From NCBI RefSeq assembly GCF_015245355.1, contig NZ_CP063311.1:889313-953312 (forward strand): a stretch of DNA of 64,000 nucleotides. Direction: 5' to 3'. Shown piece by piece: positions 37,609-46,932 of this stretch. The translations under genes were made by a program, and so were the position numbers. The stretch comes from Anabaenopsis elenkinii CCIBt3563. Lineage in GTDB: Bacteria; Cyanobacteriota; Cyanobacteriia; Cyanobacteriales; Nostocaceae. Every line of letters begins with the position of its first letter. The stretch's first letter is position 1. The notes under the pieces were generated by a model. The model was not told the DNA's origin. It saw nothing but the letters and a program-made list of their open reading frames with translations, and did no database searches.

Positions 37609-40600
37609 CTAAACCACAGGGAAACTAGGAATAGTCTGATCAATTAACTGCATTAACTTAATAGTCTCTTGCAGCGCCACCACTACACGCTGATAATGTA
37701 GAATATCTTCATCATTTAGGGTGCGTCCTTTCCTGTCTTTCAGCCATTTTTGACAAACTTGATAACCACCAATATAAAAGTTCCACACCTGTTCTGGTAC
37801 TCCTGTGAATTTATCCCCTTTTTTATTGATGACTACCGCACCTTGAATATATTTAGGATGTCCTGGATCTACTATTTGACCTCCGCCATTTTCTGTAAAT
37901 TGGGTAATCAGGTTATTTAATTGGGGTGATTTCATTAGATGTAGTGCTACTAATTCTTGTCCATATTCTGCAAGTTGACAAAATAACTCATTGTTGCTGG
38001 TGAGGGGGACGCGGGGGAAGTCGATTTTGAGAAATTCGGCGTAACGGGTGCGGTAGGTGGGACTGTGGAAGATGGCGTATATATAATAAAATATGGTTTC
38101 TGCTGTGGGGAGATAACCAAGGTTTGTTTCTATTTTGTTGAGGAAGTCTTGTGAAAAGTTGGGGCGTTTTTCTTGTTGGAGTTCTTGGGGGTTGGTTGTG
38201 TCGGGGTAAAGGTAGAGGGGGAAGCATTGGTTAGCTTCCCTGCTAGTTGTTGAAATAACACAATCATTTACAGGAGTAATTGATACAAAACAATGTCGAT
38301 AACCTATATTAGACTGTTGACGAGAAGAAAGTAAACATAAATTATCCTTACCTGCAACATGATTAATCAATTCACGTCTGGGTCGATCTATTATTGCTAT
38401 ACTATAATAACAGTAACGCCAATCAAAAGGACGATATAAACAGGTAATGATTTTTGATTGCCAATTATTATCAGCTTTAATTTTTGTCCGTGCTTCCTTT
38501 AATTTCCAATCTCGATTATCTTTTATATCATATTTCCGGGAGTATTCCTCATCAGAAAGTTTCTCATCTCGCATTTCGTTAAATCTTTGATAGATTTTAT
38601 CTGGTTCAAAATCAATCGCAAAATGATCTCGATGAGTTTGAAAGCCTAGCACATTAACAGCCATAATATCAGTAATCTTAAAATACCGTTCATACTCCCC
38701 TAACAAATCCCTATCTTGAGGAATGAATAGATAAAAAGGAGATTGGGCGTTAATTACCTGAAAACTTGTAGACTTAACCGTATTTTCAGTTAACACCTGA
38801 TACTTATCTGACCTTAAACCATATAAATGAGCATGATTAATATATCTATCCTCTCCCTTAATCGCGAAAGTAATACTTACCCCTTGCTGAATATCAAAAA
38901 CATTCTCATCCTTACTTCCATCTATCCCCGTTTCCTTCTTCTTACTATTCCCATGTAAATCATAAATGTAAATTTGATCAAAACTTTTAATTAAATGCTG
39001 ACGCATTCCCCTAAAAGTAGGATTATCCAAGAACCCATGATTACTAATAAATCCTAATATCCCTCTTTTGCTTTCATCAATCCGCCATTGTGCAAACCTG
39101 ATAAACTTGACATAATCATCCTGTAACCATTTGGGGTTTTTCTCACCCAATGGTTTACCATCTACAAAATAGTAGTCATTAACTAACTCTTTAATCCAAG
39201 GGTTATTATTCTCCGAGTGTCCTGAATAAGGAGGATTACCAATCACCACCATAATCGGTTCCTGTTTTTTAACCCTTGACCCATCCCGCGCTTCCTGTGC
39301 GATTAACTCCTCCATTTGGGGAATAGCTAAATTTAACTGCTGGGTTTCCTCCCTTAACCTCACATCCTCCAAGGTATTAATCAAATAAACCCCCAACCGC
39401 ACCCCACCATCAAACTTATATCCCGTCTCCTCCAAAAACAAACCCAACTTGAGATGACAAATTGCATAGGGAGCCATTAACAACTCAAAACCGAATATCC
39501 TCGGTAATAACCTCTCCTTAACATACCCAGACCATGACCGCTCAACTAAACCCGCAGTCATAGTTTCCCCTGACTCCTGAAACCGTTGATAAATAAGTTG
39601 ACATATCCATAACAAGAATGTCCCAGTACCACAAGCAGGGTCAAGAATCATTACCTCTGGGTCTGCTAACCCCAAAGGTTTATTAAATTTCTCCTGTACC
39701 AAAATATCTACAGACCGCACCATATAAGAAACCACCGGTTCCGGTGTGTAGTACACCCCCCGACGTTCCCGCATTTGTGGTTTATATGCTGCTAAAAAGT
39801 CTTCATAGAACCGAATTACAATATCTTCCCGGTTCATCTTCATCTCAAAGTCAGAGAGAATCGCTTCCATTTTAGCAGCCCGGAGGACACCAAAAATCTC
39901 AGCAATTGCCCCAATTAACTCATCACCTAACTCTGAAGCTGTCCGCTTTGATATGTCTTCAAATAGTTGACGCAAGAAAGGATTAGTTTCTGGTAACTGT
40001 TTCCAAGCTGTTTTTCTATCAAACAGGGTTTGTTGATTGCGTCCTTGTTTCCTATCTTTGACATAACCAAACACCCTAGCGGTAAATAAAGCATAGGCGA
40101 TGGTTTGAGCGTAGATATCAGCAAAGCTGTAATCTTTGTCGTTATCGGAACTGAGTTTTAATGAGGGTAGTAATTCCCGTTGAAAGCTCTTTAGTAGGTT
40201 GTGTAAATACCCGGTTTCTGATTCTTGGTGGTAAACTTGTGGGATGATTTGCTCAATTACCCGCGCTGATTTAGCTAATAGTTGGGCTAATTCCTGGGAT
40301 GTCTGAATAGGGTCATAAAATACCCACTCTACTAGGGGAACAGGGGTAGAGGTTAAATTATCAACTGCTATGGGTAATTCAGTTTGAGTGAGTCGTTTTA
40401 ACCTTGGGACTAACTGACTATCACCCCAGTTAAAGGTTTGGATCTGTGTTTGACGTAAACCTCCTTCTGTGGGAAGTATAAAAGCTACCCGTCCTGATGC
40501 TTGGGGACTGGGTAACAGTAAATACATCACAGGTTGGGCTTCAAAGATGCGGTTAGTATAATGACCGTAGATTTCTTGTTGCTGTGCGGGGGAGGTGAAA

Positions 40601-40869
40601 AACTGCTTCGCCTCGGTGTCTGTCATCCCTGTAAGCTGTGGATAAAATCCCACTGCTATGGGGGAGGTTTCCTCAGCTTCTGATTGGTTATTACCGGGGT
40701 GTAGATACCAAAACCGTGAACCCTCTGGGTCAAGCTTTTTTAAGGGATATCCTAACAGTTGCTGTAGTGCTTCAACTCGACTATCTGGGTCTGGGTTGTT
40801 GATGAGTGGTTGCAACTGTTGTGATATAGCTTTCATGGTGCGGTCGGGTAACTGTTGATACGGTAGCAA
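37609..40869 (-). CDS. Type ISP-like restriction-modification N6-adenine methyltransferase with specificity domain
   Basis: 1086-residue protein. An N-terminal region of about 340 residues precedes the gamma-class adenine methyltransferase: RRGVYYTPEPVVSYMV (369-384, motif X), DPACGTGTFLLW (410-421, motif I, SAM binding) and VVIGNPPYSG (541-550, motif IV, catalytic NPPY). The C-terminal third is the type ISP specificity domain, recognised by FYYIYAIFHSPTYRTRYAEFLKIDFPR, VWNFYIGGYQVCQKWLKDRKGR and a late EDILHYQRVVVALQETI. In classical type ISP enzymes (LlaGI, LlaBIII) nuclease, helicase, methylase and specificity parts are one chain; here no nuclease or helicase motif is present, and they are on the downstream gene. 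Start could also be the ATG at 40836. Confidence 0.9.
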   Translation of the reverse strand: MLPYQQLPDRTMKAISQQLQPLINNPDPDSRVEALQQLLGYPLKKLDPEGSRFWYLHPGNNQSEAEETSPIAVGFYPQLTGMTDTEAKQFFTSPAQQQEIYGHYTNRIFEAQPVMYLLLPSPQASGRVAFILPTEGGLRQTQIQTFNWGDSQLVPRLKRLTQTELPIAVDNLTSTPVPLVEWVFYDPIQTSQELAQLLAKSARVIEQIIPQVYHQESETGYLHNLLKSFQRELLPSLKLSSDNDKDYSFADIYAQTIAYALFTARVFGYVKDRKQGRNQQTLFDRKTAWKQLPETNPFLRQLFEDISKRTASELGDELIGAIAEIFGVLRAAKMEAILSDFEMKMNREDIVIRFYEDFLAAYKPQMRERRGVYYTPEPVVSYMVRSVDILVQEKFNKPLGLADPEVMILDPACGTGTFLLWICQLIYQRFQESGETMTAGLVERSWSGYVKERLLPRIFGFELLMAPYAICHLKLGLFLEETGYKFDGGVRLGVYLINTLEDVRLREETQQLNLAIPQMEELIAQEARDGSRVKKQEPIMVVIGNPPYSGHSENNNPWIKELVNDYYFVDGKPLGEKNPKWLQDDYVKFIRFAQWRIDESKRGILGFISNHGFLDNPTFRGMRQHLIKSFDQIYIYDLHGNSKKKETGIDGSKDENVFDIQQGVSITFAIKGEDRYINHAHLYGLRSDKYQVLTENTVKSTSFQVINAQSPFYLFIPQDRDLLGEYERYFKITDIMAVNVLGFQTHRDHFAIDFEPDKIYQRFNEMRDEKLSDEEYSRKYDIKDNRDWKLKEARTKIKADNNWQSKIITCLYRPFDWRYCYYSIAIIDRPRRELINHVAGKDNLCLLSSRQQSNIGYRHCFVSITPVNDCVISTTSREANQCFPLYLYPDTTNPQELQQEKRPNFSQDFLNKIETNLGYLPTAETIFYYIYAIFHSPTYRTRYAEFLKIDFPRVPLTSNNELFCQLAEYGQELVALHLMKSPQLNNLITQFTENGGGQIVDPGHPKYIQGAVVINKKGDKFTGVPEQVWNFYIGGYQVCQKWLKDRKGRTLNDEDILHYQRVVVALQETIKLMQLIDQTIPSFPVV

Positions 40870-41027
40870 TCAGGGTAAAGGATTTGCTATTGATAAATTA
40901 TACTATAGTTGGTTGAGTGATGTTACAATTATTAATACTCAGTATACCCCTTCCCCTAACCCCATCCCCTCTGGAAAGGAGGGAGAATTTTAGCATCTCC
41001 CCTTGACCCTTTCCCCAGCTTAGGACA

Positions 41028-41537
41028 TTAAGCCGGGACAAAATTCATGGCGACACCGTTCATACAATAGCGCTTACCGGTGGGTGCTGGACCATCATCA
41101 AACACATGACCCAGATGTCCACCACAGTTACTACAATGTACTTCGATTCTAGTCATAAAAAATGACCGGTCCACAGTAGTGGCGATCGCACCTTCAATTG
41201 GTTGGAAAAAGCTCGGCCAACCAGTACCACTGTTAAACTTAGTATCAGATGTAAACAGTGCTTGTCCGCAACCAGCACAGACAAAAGTACCCTCTTCATA
41301 TTGCTTATCTAGGGAGCTGCTAAAAGCCGGTTCAGTACCATGTTTTCGTAAAACGCGAAACTGTTCCGGCGTTAAAATACTGCGCCACTCTTCTTCAGGT
41401 TTAGTAATTGCAAACTGGCTTTTAGAAGTCGTCATGGTTTTGGAATCCCCCCCATAAAAGATACTAAATAAATTGCGTGATAAAACTACAGTGCCGACAA
41501 TTGCGGTACTACCTTCTAAAAAATAGCGTCTGTTCAT
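41028..41537 (-). CDS. msrB: Peptide-methionine (R)-S-oxide reductase, Tat-exported form
   Basis: MsrB reduces methionine-R-sulfoxide in oxidised proteins. The 169-residue protein carries zinc-binding CAGC and CSNCGGHLGHVF motifs, GTGWPSF, and the catalytic cysteine in RYCMNG near the C-terminus. The first 30 residues are unusual: NRRYFLEGSTAIVGTVVLS fits a twin-arginine signal (RRxFL plus a hydrophobic core), so the enzyme is probably exported to the periplasm or lumen. The resolving Cys, if any, is not obvious. It is flanked by the methyltransferase gene (158 bases) and the caspase gene (72 bases), both on the same strand. Confidence 0.93.
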   Translation of the reverse strand: MNRRYFLEGSTAIVGTVVLSRNLFSIFYGGDSKTMTTSKSQFAITKPEEEWRSILTPEQFRVLRKHGTEPAFSSSLDKQYEEGTFVCAGCGQALFTSDTKFNSGTGWPSFFQPIEGAIATTVDRSFFMTRIEVHCSNCGGHLGHVFDDGPAPTGKRYCMNGVAMNFVPA

Positions 41538-41593
41538 GATCTCTATTGTAACCTAAGCAATTTTGGCCATACAGCCTGAAATAGCCACTATTT

Positions 41594-41623
41594 ACTAGTC
41601 AAAACAAAACTAGTCAAAACAAA
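41594..41623. repeat. 15-bp perfect tandem duplication at the 3' end of the caspase gene
   Basis: ACTAGTCAAAACAAA occurs twice back to back (41594-41608 and 41609-41623). The second copy contains the stop codon and last codons of the caspase-STAND gene. The extra copy therefore lies just outside the reading frame. It is a slippage-type duplication. Confidence 0.85.
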
Positions 41624-44600
41624 GTTCATACTCTTGTGTGGTCACATCAGGGTTAGTTTTGAGATAATCACCCAGGCGATCGCAAGCATTGCTCACCAGC
41701 TGATTGAGTTTTAATGTTTGCAATTCTACCTCCTTTAGGTTCCACAATTTAATCGTGGCATCCCTACCCGCAGAAGCTAGCTTAGTACCGTCAGGACTAA
41801 AACTAACCGTGTGAGCACCCCGGTTATGAGCAAAGAAGGTTTTTAACAACATCGCATTAGTAATATTCCAGAGTTTGATAGTACCATCATCGCTAGCTGA
41901 GGCCAAAACTTTGCCATCGGGGGAGAAACTAACATGAAGTACTAAACCAGTATGGCCTTTGAAGGTGTGAACTAGTGAACCGTCTAACCTCCACAGTTTA
42001 ACTGTTTTATCATCACTAGCTGAAGCAATAGTTTTACCATCGGGAGCAAAATTAATCCTCCATATACTAGCGTTATGACCTGAAAAAGTTTTCAACAGGC
42101 GACCGTCTAAGTCCCAGAGTTTAATAGTTTTGTCCACACTAGCAGAGGCGATAAATTTACCGTCGGGGCTAAATTTGACATTAGTTACCCAACCCTTATG
42201 ACCGGAAAGAGTTTGTAGCAGCTGACCGTCGCGACTCCAGAGTTTAATAGTTTTGTCTACACTAGCAGAGGCCAGGATTTGCTCATCAGGGCTGAAAGTT
42301 ACACTCGTGATCCAACTATTATGTCCCTTCAGGGTATGCAGTAAAGTCCCATCTCGTTGGCGAATCTCGATACTGTGGTTTGCACGTCCCAAGGCTGCTA
42401 TATTTTGATCCCTAGTCAAGCCAACACTGCTAACATCTTCTATGGGGGAGGGTAATGTTTCCAGTAATTGACCGTCCAAGTTCCAGGTTCTCATAGTCTT
42501 GTCATCACCCATGGAGGTGATAGTATTGCCATCGGCGGTGAAGCTGATTTCATTCACACTACCTTGATGTCCATAGAAAATTCTGGGTAAATTTCTTCTC
42601 AAGTCCCATAATCTGATAGTATTGTCATCACTAGCTGAGGCTAGTCTGCGGCTATCTGGGCTAAAACTCAGACTGTTAACCTCATGGCTATGTCCTTGTA
42701 AAGTATCTAATAAGTCACCAGCACGAGACCAAAGTTTAATAGTTTGATCACGGCTCACAGATGCTATGATTTTACCATCGGGAGAAAACCTGACTTGTCG
42801 GACTCCCAGAGTATGCCCTTCTAGAGTTCTGAGTAAATTACCATCGCGACTCCAAAGTTTAATTGTATATTCATTGGTCGCTGAAGCAATTGTTTGGCCA
42901 TCGGGGCTAAAACTGACATCCCACACTTCTTTGGTACTTGCGGGCAAAGTTGATAACAAACGACCATCCAAACTCCAAAGTCTCACCGTCCCGTCATCAC
43001 TAGCTGAAGCAATGGTATCACCTTCTGGTGCAAAGCTGACGCTATTGACACTGCGGCTATGTTCTCTAAAATTGAGGAGCAATTTACCCTCACGGCTCCA
43101 TAATTTGGCAGTCTTATCAGTGCTACCACTGATTAATAACTCACCATCCGGTGAGAACTTGACGCTATTTACTCCACCTTGATGGTCTGTGAGAGTTGTG
43201 ATTAACTTGCCATCACGACTCCAGATTTTAATGGTATTATCACTACTACCAGAAGCAAGTACTTGACCATCCGGTGAGAAACTGACGCTGTTAACTTCAC
43301 CTTGATGGTCTGCGAGAGTTGCTATTAAACTGCCATCACGATTCCATATTTTAATACTGTTATCAGCATAACCCGCAGCCAATATTTGACCATCCGGTGC
43401 AAAACTAACACTAGTCACCCAGGAATTATGAGTTAACCGATGACGTTCCTGAGTGGTATAAAGTGCTTGTTGTAGGATCATTGCAGTTTGAGCTTGAATA
43501 TTACTCGGGATTCCATAGGTGTTTTTTTGCACTTCCCTACCTGCTTGGAGTCCGGTGACTAATGCTTCTAACTCCTGATGGGAAAACAGAAAGTTTTGTG
43601 ACAAAGCATTTAAGGCCTGTATCTCTCGTAACTGGGCTTTTTGACCTTGTTGGTAAGCTAAAACAGCCAACCCAAAAGCAGTCAGTCCCAGAATGCTCAT
43701 AATCCCCACTGTTCTTTGAGCTTTTCGCAGTCGATTTTTTTCTATTTGTTCTTGGCGTTGTCTTTCTAGTAAACAAGCTTGAATAAAACCTTGGACATCA
43801 ATAGATATCTCGTCACTGTAATTGAGATAAATTTCTTCAGCTTCCGCCAGGCGAACACCTTGTAAGAGAAAATCAGGCTGTTGATTGTTATTCTTCCACA
43901 AAGCTGCCGCTTGGGCAATTTGACGACGCGATCGCAACAGCGCCCGATTTTCCTCCAACCACCAGCGCAACCTTGACCAATGGCGAATCAGCACCTCATG
44001 GGCCACTTCTATAGTTACAGCAGCACAATGGGGGGATGAGGCAGAAATTTCGCCTTCTTCTTCCCTCACCTCCTCCCACACCGCTGTATCTTCTTCCAAA
44101 TTCACTACTACCAGCTTGGCAGCAATTAACACTTGTAATGTTCTTTCTACCAATGCAACCGGGTATTTTTGCACAATTAGCTCAGATTTTAGTACCCGTC
44201 GCCTGGTATCTTCCGTACCCTCACCCAACTGTGTCAGCGACAGAAAAATCCACCGCGCACACTCTTGAGCTTCCGCATCTAAACTACTATAAACCCCTTG
44301 AGCTTTACTTTCCAACGCTCCTTTAATTCCGCCCAAATGCTGTTGGTAAGCTTGTAAAGTAATCGCACCATTTTCGCGATATTCCCACAACTGTTCCAGA
44401 ACAAATTGTAACAGTGGTAAATTTCCTGGTGATTGGTGTAACTCCTGTACCAGCACTTCTACTAATTCCGCCTCAACTGTTAAACCAACTTGTCGCCCCG
44501 GGTTAATAATCACACGTCGGTACTCTTCTTCAGTCAAGCAGGGAGTTAACAGCACACTTGACTGTTGCAATAACTTCGCCAATATTGGTACTTCTAAACA

Positions 44601-46745
44601 GGGGGCGATAAAATCAGCCCGCAAAGTAATAATTAATTTAAACTTATCTGGGACAAGTTCCAGCGCCCCTAGGACGACTGCTAAAAAGCGTTGTCTATCT
44701 TCACCAGATGCAAGAGTAAATAATTCTTCAAATTGGTCTACTACCAAAATTACCATTGGTTCTAAGCGTTGACCTATCCACTCAGCAAAGGCTTCTCTCC
44801 CCTGGGACAACATCCCTTCTAATACCACCTGCTGGTAAGCTTTTTCTCTTTCCGTACCGTTATCTATTAAGCTCCGTGCTAAAGCTAGCAGGGGGTTAGC
44901 GCCAGGGCGACAGCTTCTGATCCACCAGTCTTCACTACCTAGTAATAGTTTACCTTGTCGCAGTTGGGCGATTAATCCCGCCTGTACTACCGAAGATTTA
45001 CCACTACCGGAGGCTCCCACAACCGCAATAAATGACTTTTCCCCCAAGTCACTTATGAGCTGCTGTACAACCAGTTCTCTACCGTAAAAATACTGAGCGT
45101 CTTGTTCCCGAAAAGCCCGTAACCCCCGGTAAGGACAAAGCCCTAAATCAATAGCTGCTGTTGACTGTTTCCCTGTATTCCCCATGGGTATAATTTCAAT
45201 TACACCTTGGGCGGCCGATAACCAGAGGTGTAGAGGTAAGTCCTGGTGACAAAATAATTGTAATTGGGTAATCCAAGCCGCCGCTGATAGACTACCCTGG
45301 GGTAGGGCTGCTTCTAAGGTGGAGTGCAGGGCTTGGGCAAATTTTTCGGGATGATTTTTAGGGGAAGCTGCCGCAATTATACATTGCCCTTGCTCAAATC
45401 CTAGTTGTAAATCTTCTACCCAATCTTGTATGTTTGAGTGCTCATTTACACCCATAGGGCAATCTAAAATGATAATTTGTTGAGTATAGGTTGAACGCCT
45501 CAGTTCTTGTCTCAACCAAGAACGACTCAGTCGGGTATTTTCTCCTAGAATTAAGGCCGGTTCACCAGCTTGAGTTTCTTCGAGTCGCCCACGTAAATAT
45601 AACAGCACGGTAGGAAAAACTCTCGGATGGTTGGGCGGTACTGCTTCTGTTGTTTGTAAACAAGTTTGAATAATAAAGTGTAAATCTTTACTGCTATCTT
45701 CTATGGAGCCAGTCCAATACTCTAACTCAAAACCACCCACACCCCGGAATAATTTACTTACAGCTAGGGTGGTTTGATTTGTCGCCAGTCCCTCGATGAT
45801 TAATGCTTGTCGGGGAGAGGGGGATTCTACAAAGGCTGGTTTTAACCCCAGAATTACTTCCCCCACTCCTTCCACAATACGCTTGGGTGTTTGCTGGGGA
45901 TATTCTGAATACAGATGAGTGTCGCCTCTACTTTTGTTTTGCTGATTAATCAGTCGTAATTGCTGGTTAGTCTCCTGAATGTATTGGGTGGTTTGATAAT
46001 AAACATATCTGTAAAGTCCATCCGCATCAATTAAACCTTGGGGATCAGCCGCTTCTCCACGCAACCCACGCATTAAGTAATAAGTAAATACCCCATGTCC
46101 CAGTTCGGGGAACTCCCAGGATTGTTGATTATGATCACACGAAAGTAAGGCATAGAATCCTTTACTCTGTTTTGCTCGTTGACGCAATAATTCCACCATC
46201 TGGGATGTGGGGTTGAGTAACGATTGTGTAGTTATATTACTTCTAGAATTGCGGAATGTGAGACTACCACTATGACAAGCATCTAGCCAGACTAACTGAG
46301 TTTGCGCCTGACTATTTCCCAACATCTGCAACACTTCCTGTAAAGCTAAACCTGTGTTGAGTAGGTCTTCTGTTTGAGTATCTGCTAGACACAAAAATGC
46401 TTGTTGTGAATTCGATTCTAGCATCCCATGTCCAGAAAAATAAAATAAAATTGTGTCTTGTGGTTGAGCAGTCTCCGTAATTTGCCTTAAGCTACTACGC
46501 AGTGTTGAGAGAGTCGGTATTTCGGAAGTTAAATCATGGTGAACCCTCTGGGTTGTCTGGGTCAGTCCTTGGCTAGCGTCGGTTAAAGCTGCTGCTAAAC
46601 CTTGACAATCAACAGCTGAGTAGCGTAGTGAGGGTAGTCTCTTGTCTTGGTATTTGTTTACTCCTACCAACAACAGCCAAAAATTTGCCTCTGCCTTTTT
46701 TAGGATATGGGTTAAGTGACTGGTAGTGATACCGAGTGGAGACAT
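41610..46745 (-). CDS. Caspase (C14)-STAND NTPase-WD40 protein
   Basis: 1711-residue multidomain sensor-effector. Residues about 20-280 form a caspase-like peptidase with His106 (FYFSGHGM) and Cys157 (LDACHSGS), so the dyad is intact. About 300-530 is a second, degenerate region without the dyad. About 540-900 is an nSTAND1-type NTPase: LCPYRGLRAFREQDAQYFYGR, Walker A GASGSGKSS (577-585), Walker B VILVVDQFEELF. One membrane helix follows near 1012-1032. Residues about 1105-1670 hold 14 WD40 repeats at a regular spacing of about 41 residues, enough for two seven-bladed propellers; the ninth is degenerate. Such proteins are thought to sense a ligand through the propellers and trigger proteolysis, often in defence or cell death. 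Confidence 0.93.
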   Translation of the reverse strand: MSPLGITTSHLTHILKKAEANFWLLLVGVNKYQDKRLPSLRYSAVDCQGLAAALTDASQGLTQTTQRVHHDLTSEIPTLSTLRSSLRQITETAQPQDTILFYFSGHGMLESNSQQAFLCLADTQTEDLLNTGLALQEVLQMLGNSQAQTQLVWLDACHSGSLTFRNSRSNITTQSLLNPTSQMVELLRQRAKQSKGFYALLSCDHNQQSWEFPELGHGVFTYYLMRGLRGEAADPQGLIDADGLYRYVYYQTTQYIQETNQQLRLINQQNKSRGDTHLYSEYPQQTPKRIVEGVGEVILGLKPAFVESPSPRQALIIEGLATNQTTLAVSKLFRGVGGFELEYWTGSIEDSSKDLHFIIQTCLQTTEAVPPNHPRVFPTVLLYLRGRLEETQAGEPALILGENTRLSRSWLRQELRRSTYTQQIIILDCPMGVNEHSNIQDWVEDLQLGFEQGQCIIAAASPKNHPEKFAQALHSTLEAALPQGSLSAAAWITQLQLFCHQDLPLHLWLSAAQGVIEIIPMGNTGKQSTAAIDLGLCPYRGLRAFREQDAQYFYGRELVVQQLISDLGEKSFIAVVGASGSGKSSVVQAGLIAQLRQGKLLLGSEDWWIRSCRPGANPLLALARSLIDNGTEREKAYQQVVLEGMLSQGREAFAEWIGQRLEPMVILVVDQFEELFTLASGEDRQRFLAVVLGALELVPDKFKLIITLRADFIAPCLEVPILAKLLQQSSVLLTPCLTEEEYRRVIINPGRQVGLTVEAELVEVLVQELHQSPGNLPLLQFVLEQLWEYRENGAITLQAYQQHLGGIKGALESKAQGVYSSLDAEAQECARWIFLSLTQLGEGTEDTRRRVLKSELIVQKYPVALVERTLQVLIAAKLVVVNLEEDTAVWEEVREEEGEISASSPHCAAVTIEVAHEVLIRHWSRLRWWLEENRALLRSRRQIAQAAALWKNNNQQPDFLLQGVRLAEAEEIYLNYSDEISIDVQGFIQACLLERQRQEQIEKNRLRKAQRTVGIMSILGLTAFGLAVLAYQQGQKAQLREIQALNALSQNFLFSHQELEALVTGLQAGREVQKNTYGIPSNIQAQTAMILQQALYTTQERHRLTHNSWVTSVSFAPDGQILAAGYADNSIKIWNRDGSLIATLADHQGEVNSVSFSPDGQVLASGSSDNTIKIWSRDGKLITTLTDHQGGVNSVKFSPDGELLISGSTDKTAKLWSREGKLLLNFREHSRSVNSVSFAPEGDTIASASDDGTVRLWSLDGRLLSTLPASTKEVWDVSFSPDGQTIASATNEYTIKLWSRDGNLLRTLEGHTLGVRQVRFSPDGKIIASVSRDQTIKLWSRAGDLLDTLQGHSHEVNSLSFSPDSRRLASASDDNTIRLWDLRRNLPRIFYGHQGSVNEISFTADGNTITSMGDDKTMRTWNLDGQLLETLPSPIEDVSSVGLTRDQNIAALGRANHSIEIRQRDGTLLHTLKGHNSWITSVTFSPDEQILASASVDKTIKLWSRDGQLLQTLSGHKGWVTNVKFSPDGKFIASASVDKTIKLWDLDGRLLKTFSGHNASIWRINFAPDGKTIASASDDKTVKLWRLDGSLVHTFKGHTGLVLHVSFSPDGKVLASASDDGTIKLWNITNAMLLKTFFAHNRGAHTVSFSPDGTKLASAGRDATIKLWNLKEVELQTLKLNQLVSNACDRLGDYLKTNPDVTTQEYELCFD

Positions 46746-46918
46746 TTTAAATTTTCTGGTTAACTACTAAGGTCTAAATAACAGTATAAATAAATGCTTG
46801 TTTACAGTCCCCCGCCAGCTAGCTAAATTACAGTTGAATTTTTCCTGCTGATGGTACGGAATGACAAGATTAGTCTCTCCCGTTGATTGTGGGATGCAGC
46901 CATAGTAATATGACTTCA

Positions 46919-46932
46919 GCAGTAGCTACTGC
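46919..46932. promoter_or_regulatory. 14-bp perfect palindrome upstream of the caspase gene
   Basis: GCAGTAGCTACTGC reads the same on both strands. It lies about 175 bases upstream of the caspase-STAND start codon, in an otherwise AT-rich gap. Such a palindrome suits a dimeric repressor or activator, but no regulator is encoded nearby. Confidence 0.3.

Noticed and set aside
37988..38227. Proline-rich minus-strand open frame
   Set aside because: Out-of-frame reading inside the methylase gene; low complexity reflects a G-rich strand.
32666..40869. DISARM or BREX assignment
   Set aside because: DISARM needs DrmA/DrmB (DUF1998) and BREX needs PglZ/BrxC; none is present. Methylase plus SNF2/PLD alone are not sufficient.
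42766..43182. 138-codon plus-strand open frame with internal repeats
   Set aside because: Antisense shadow of WD40 blades; the repetition comes from the real gene.
41700..43440. Regular 123-base periodic repeats resembling a CRISPR-like or satellite array
   Set aside because: They are the coding sequence of the WD40 blades; the frame is open throughout and units are far from identical.
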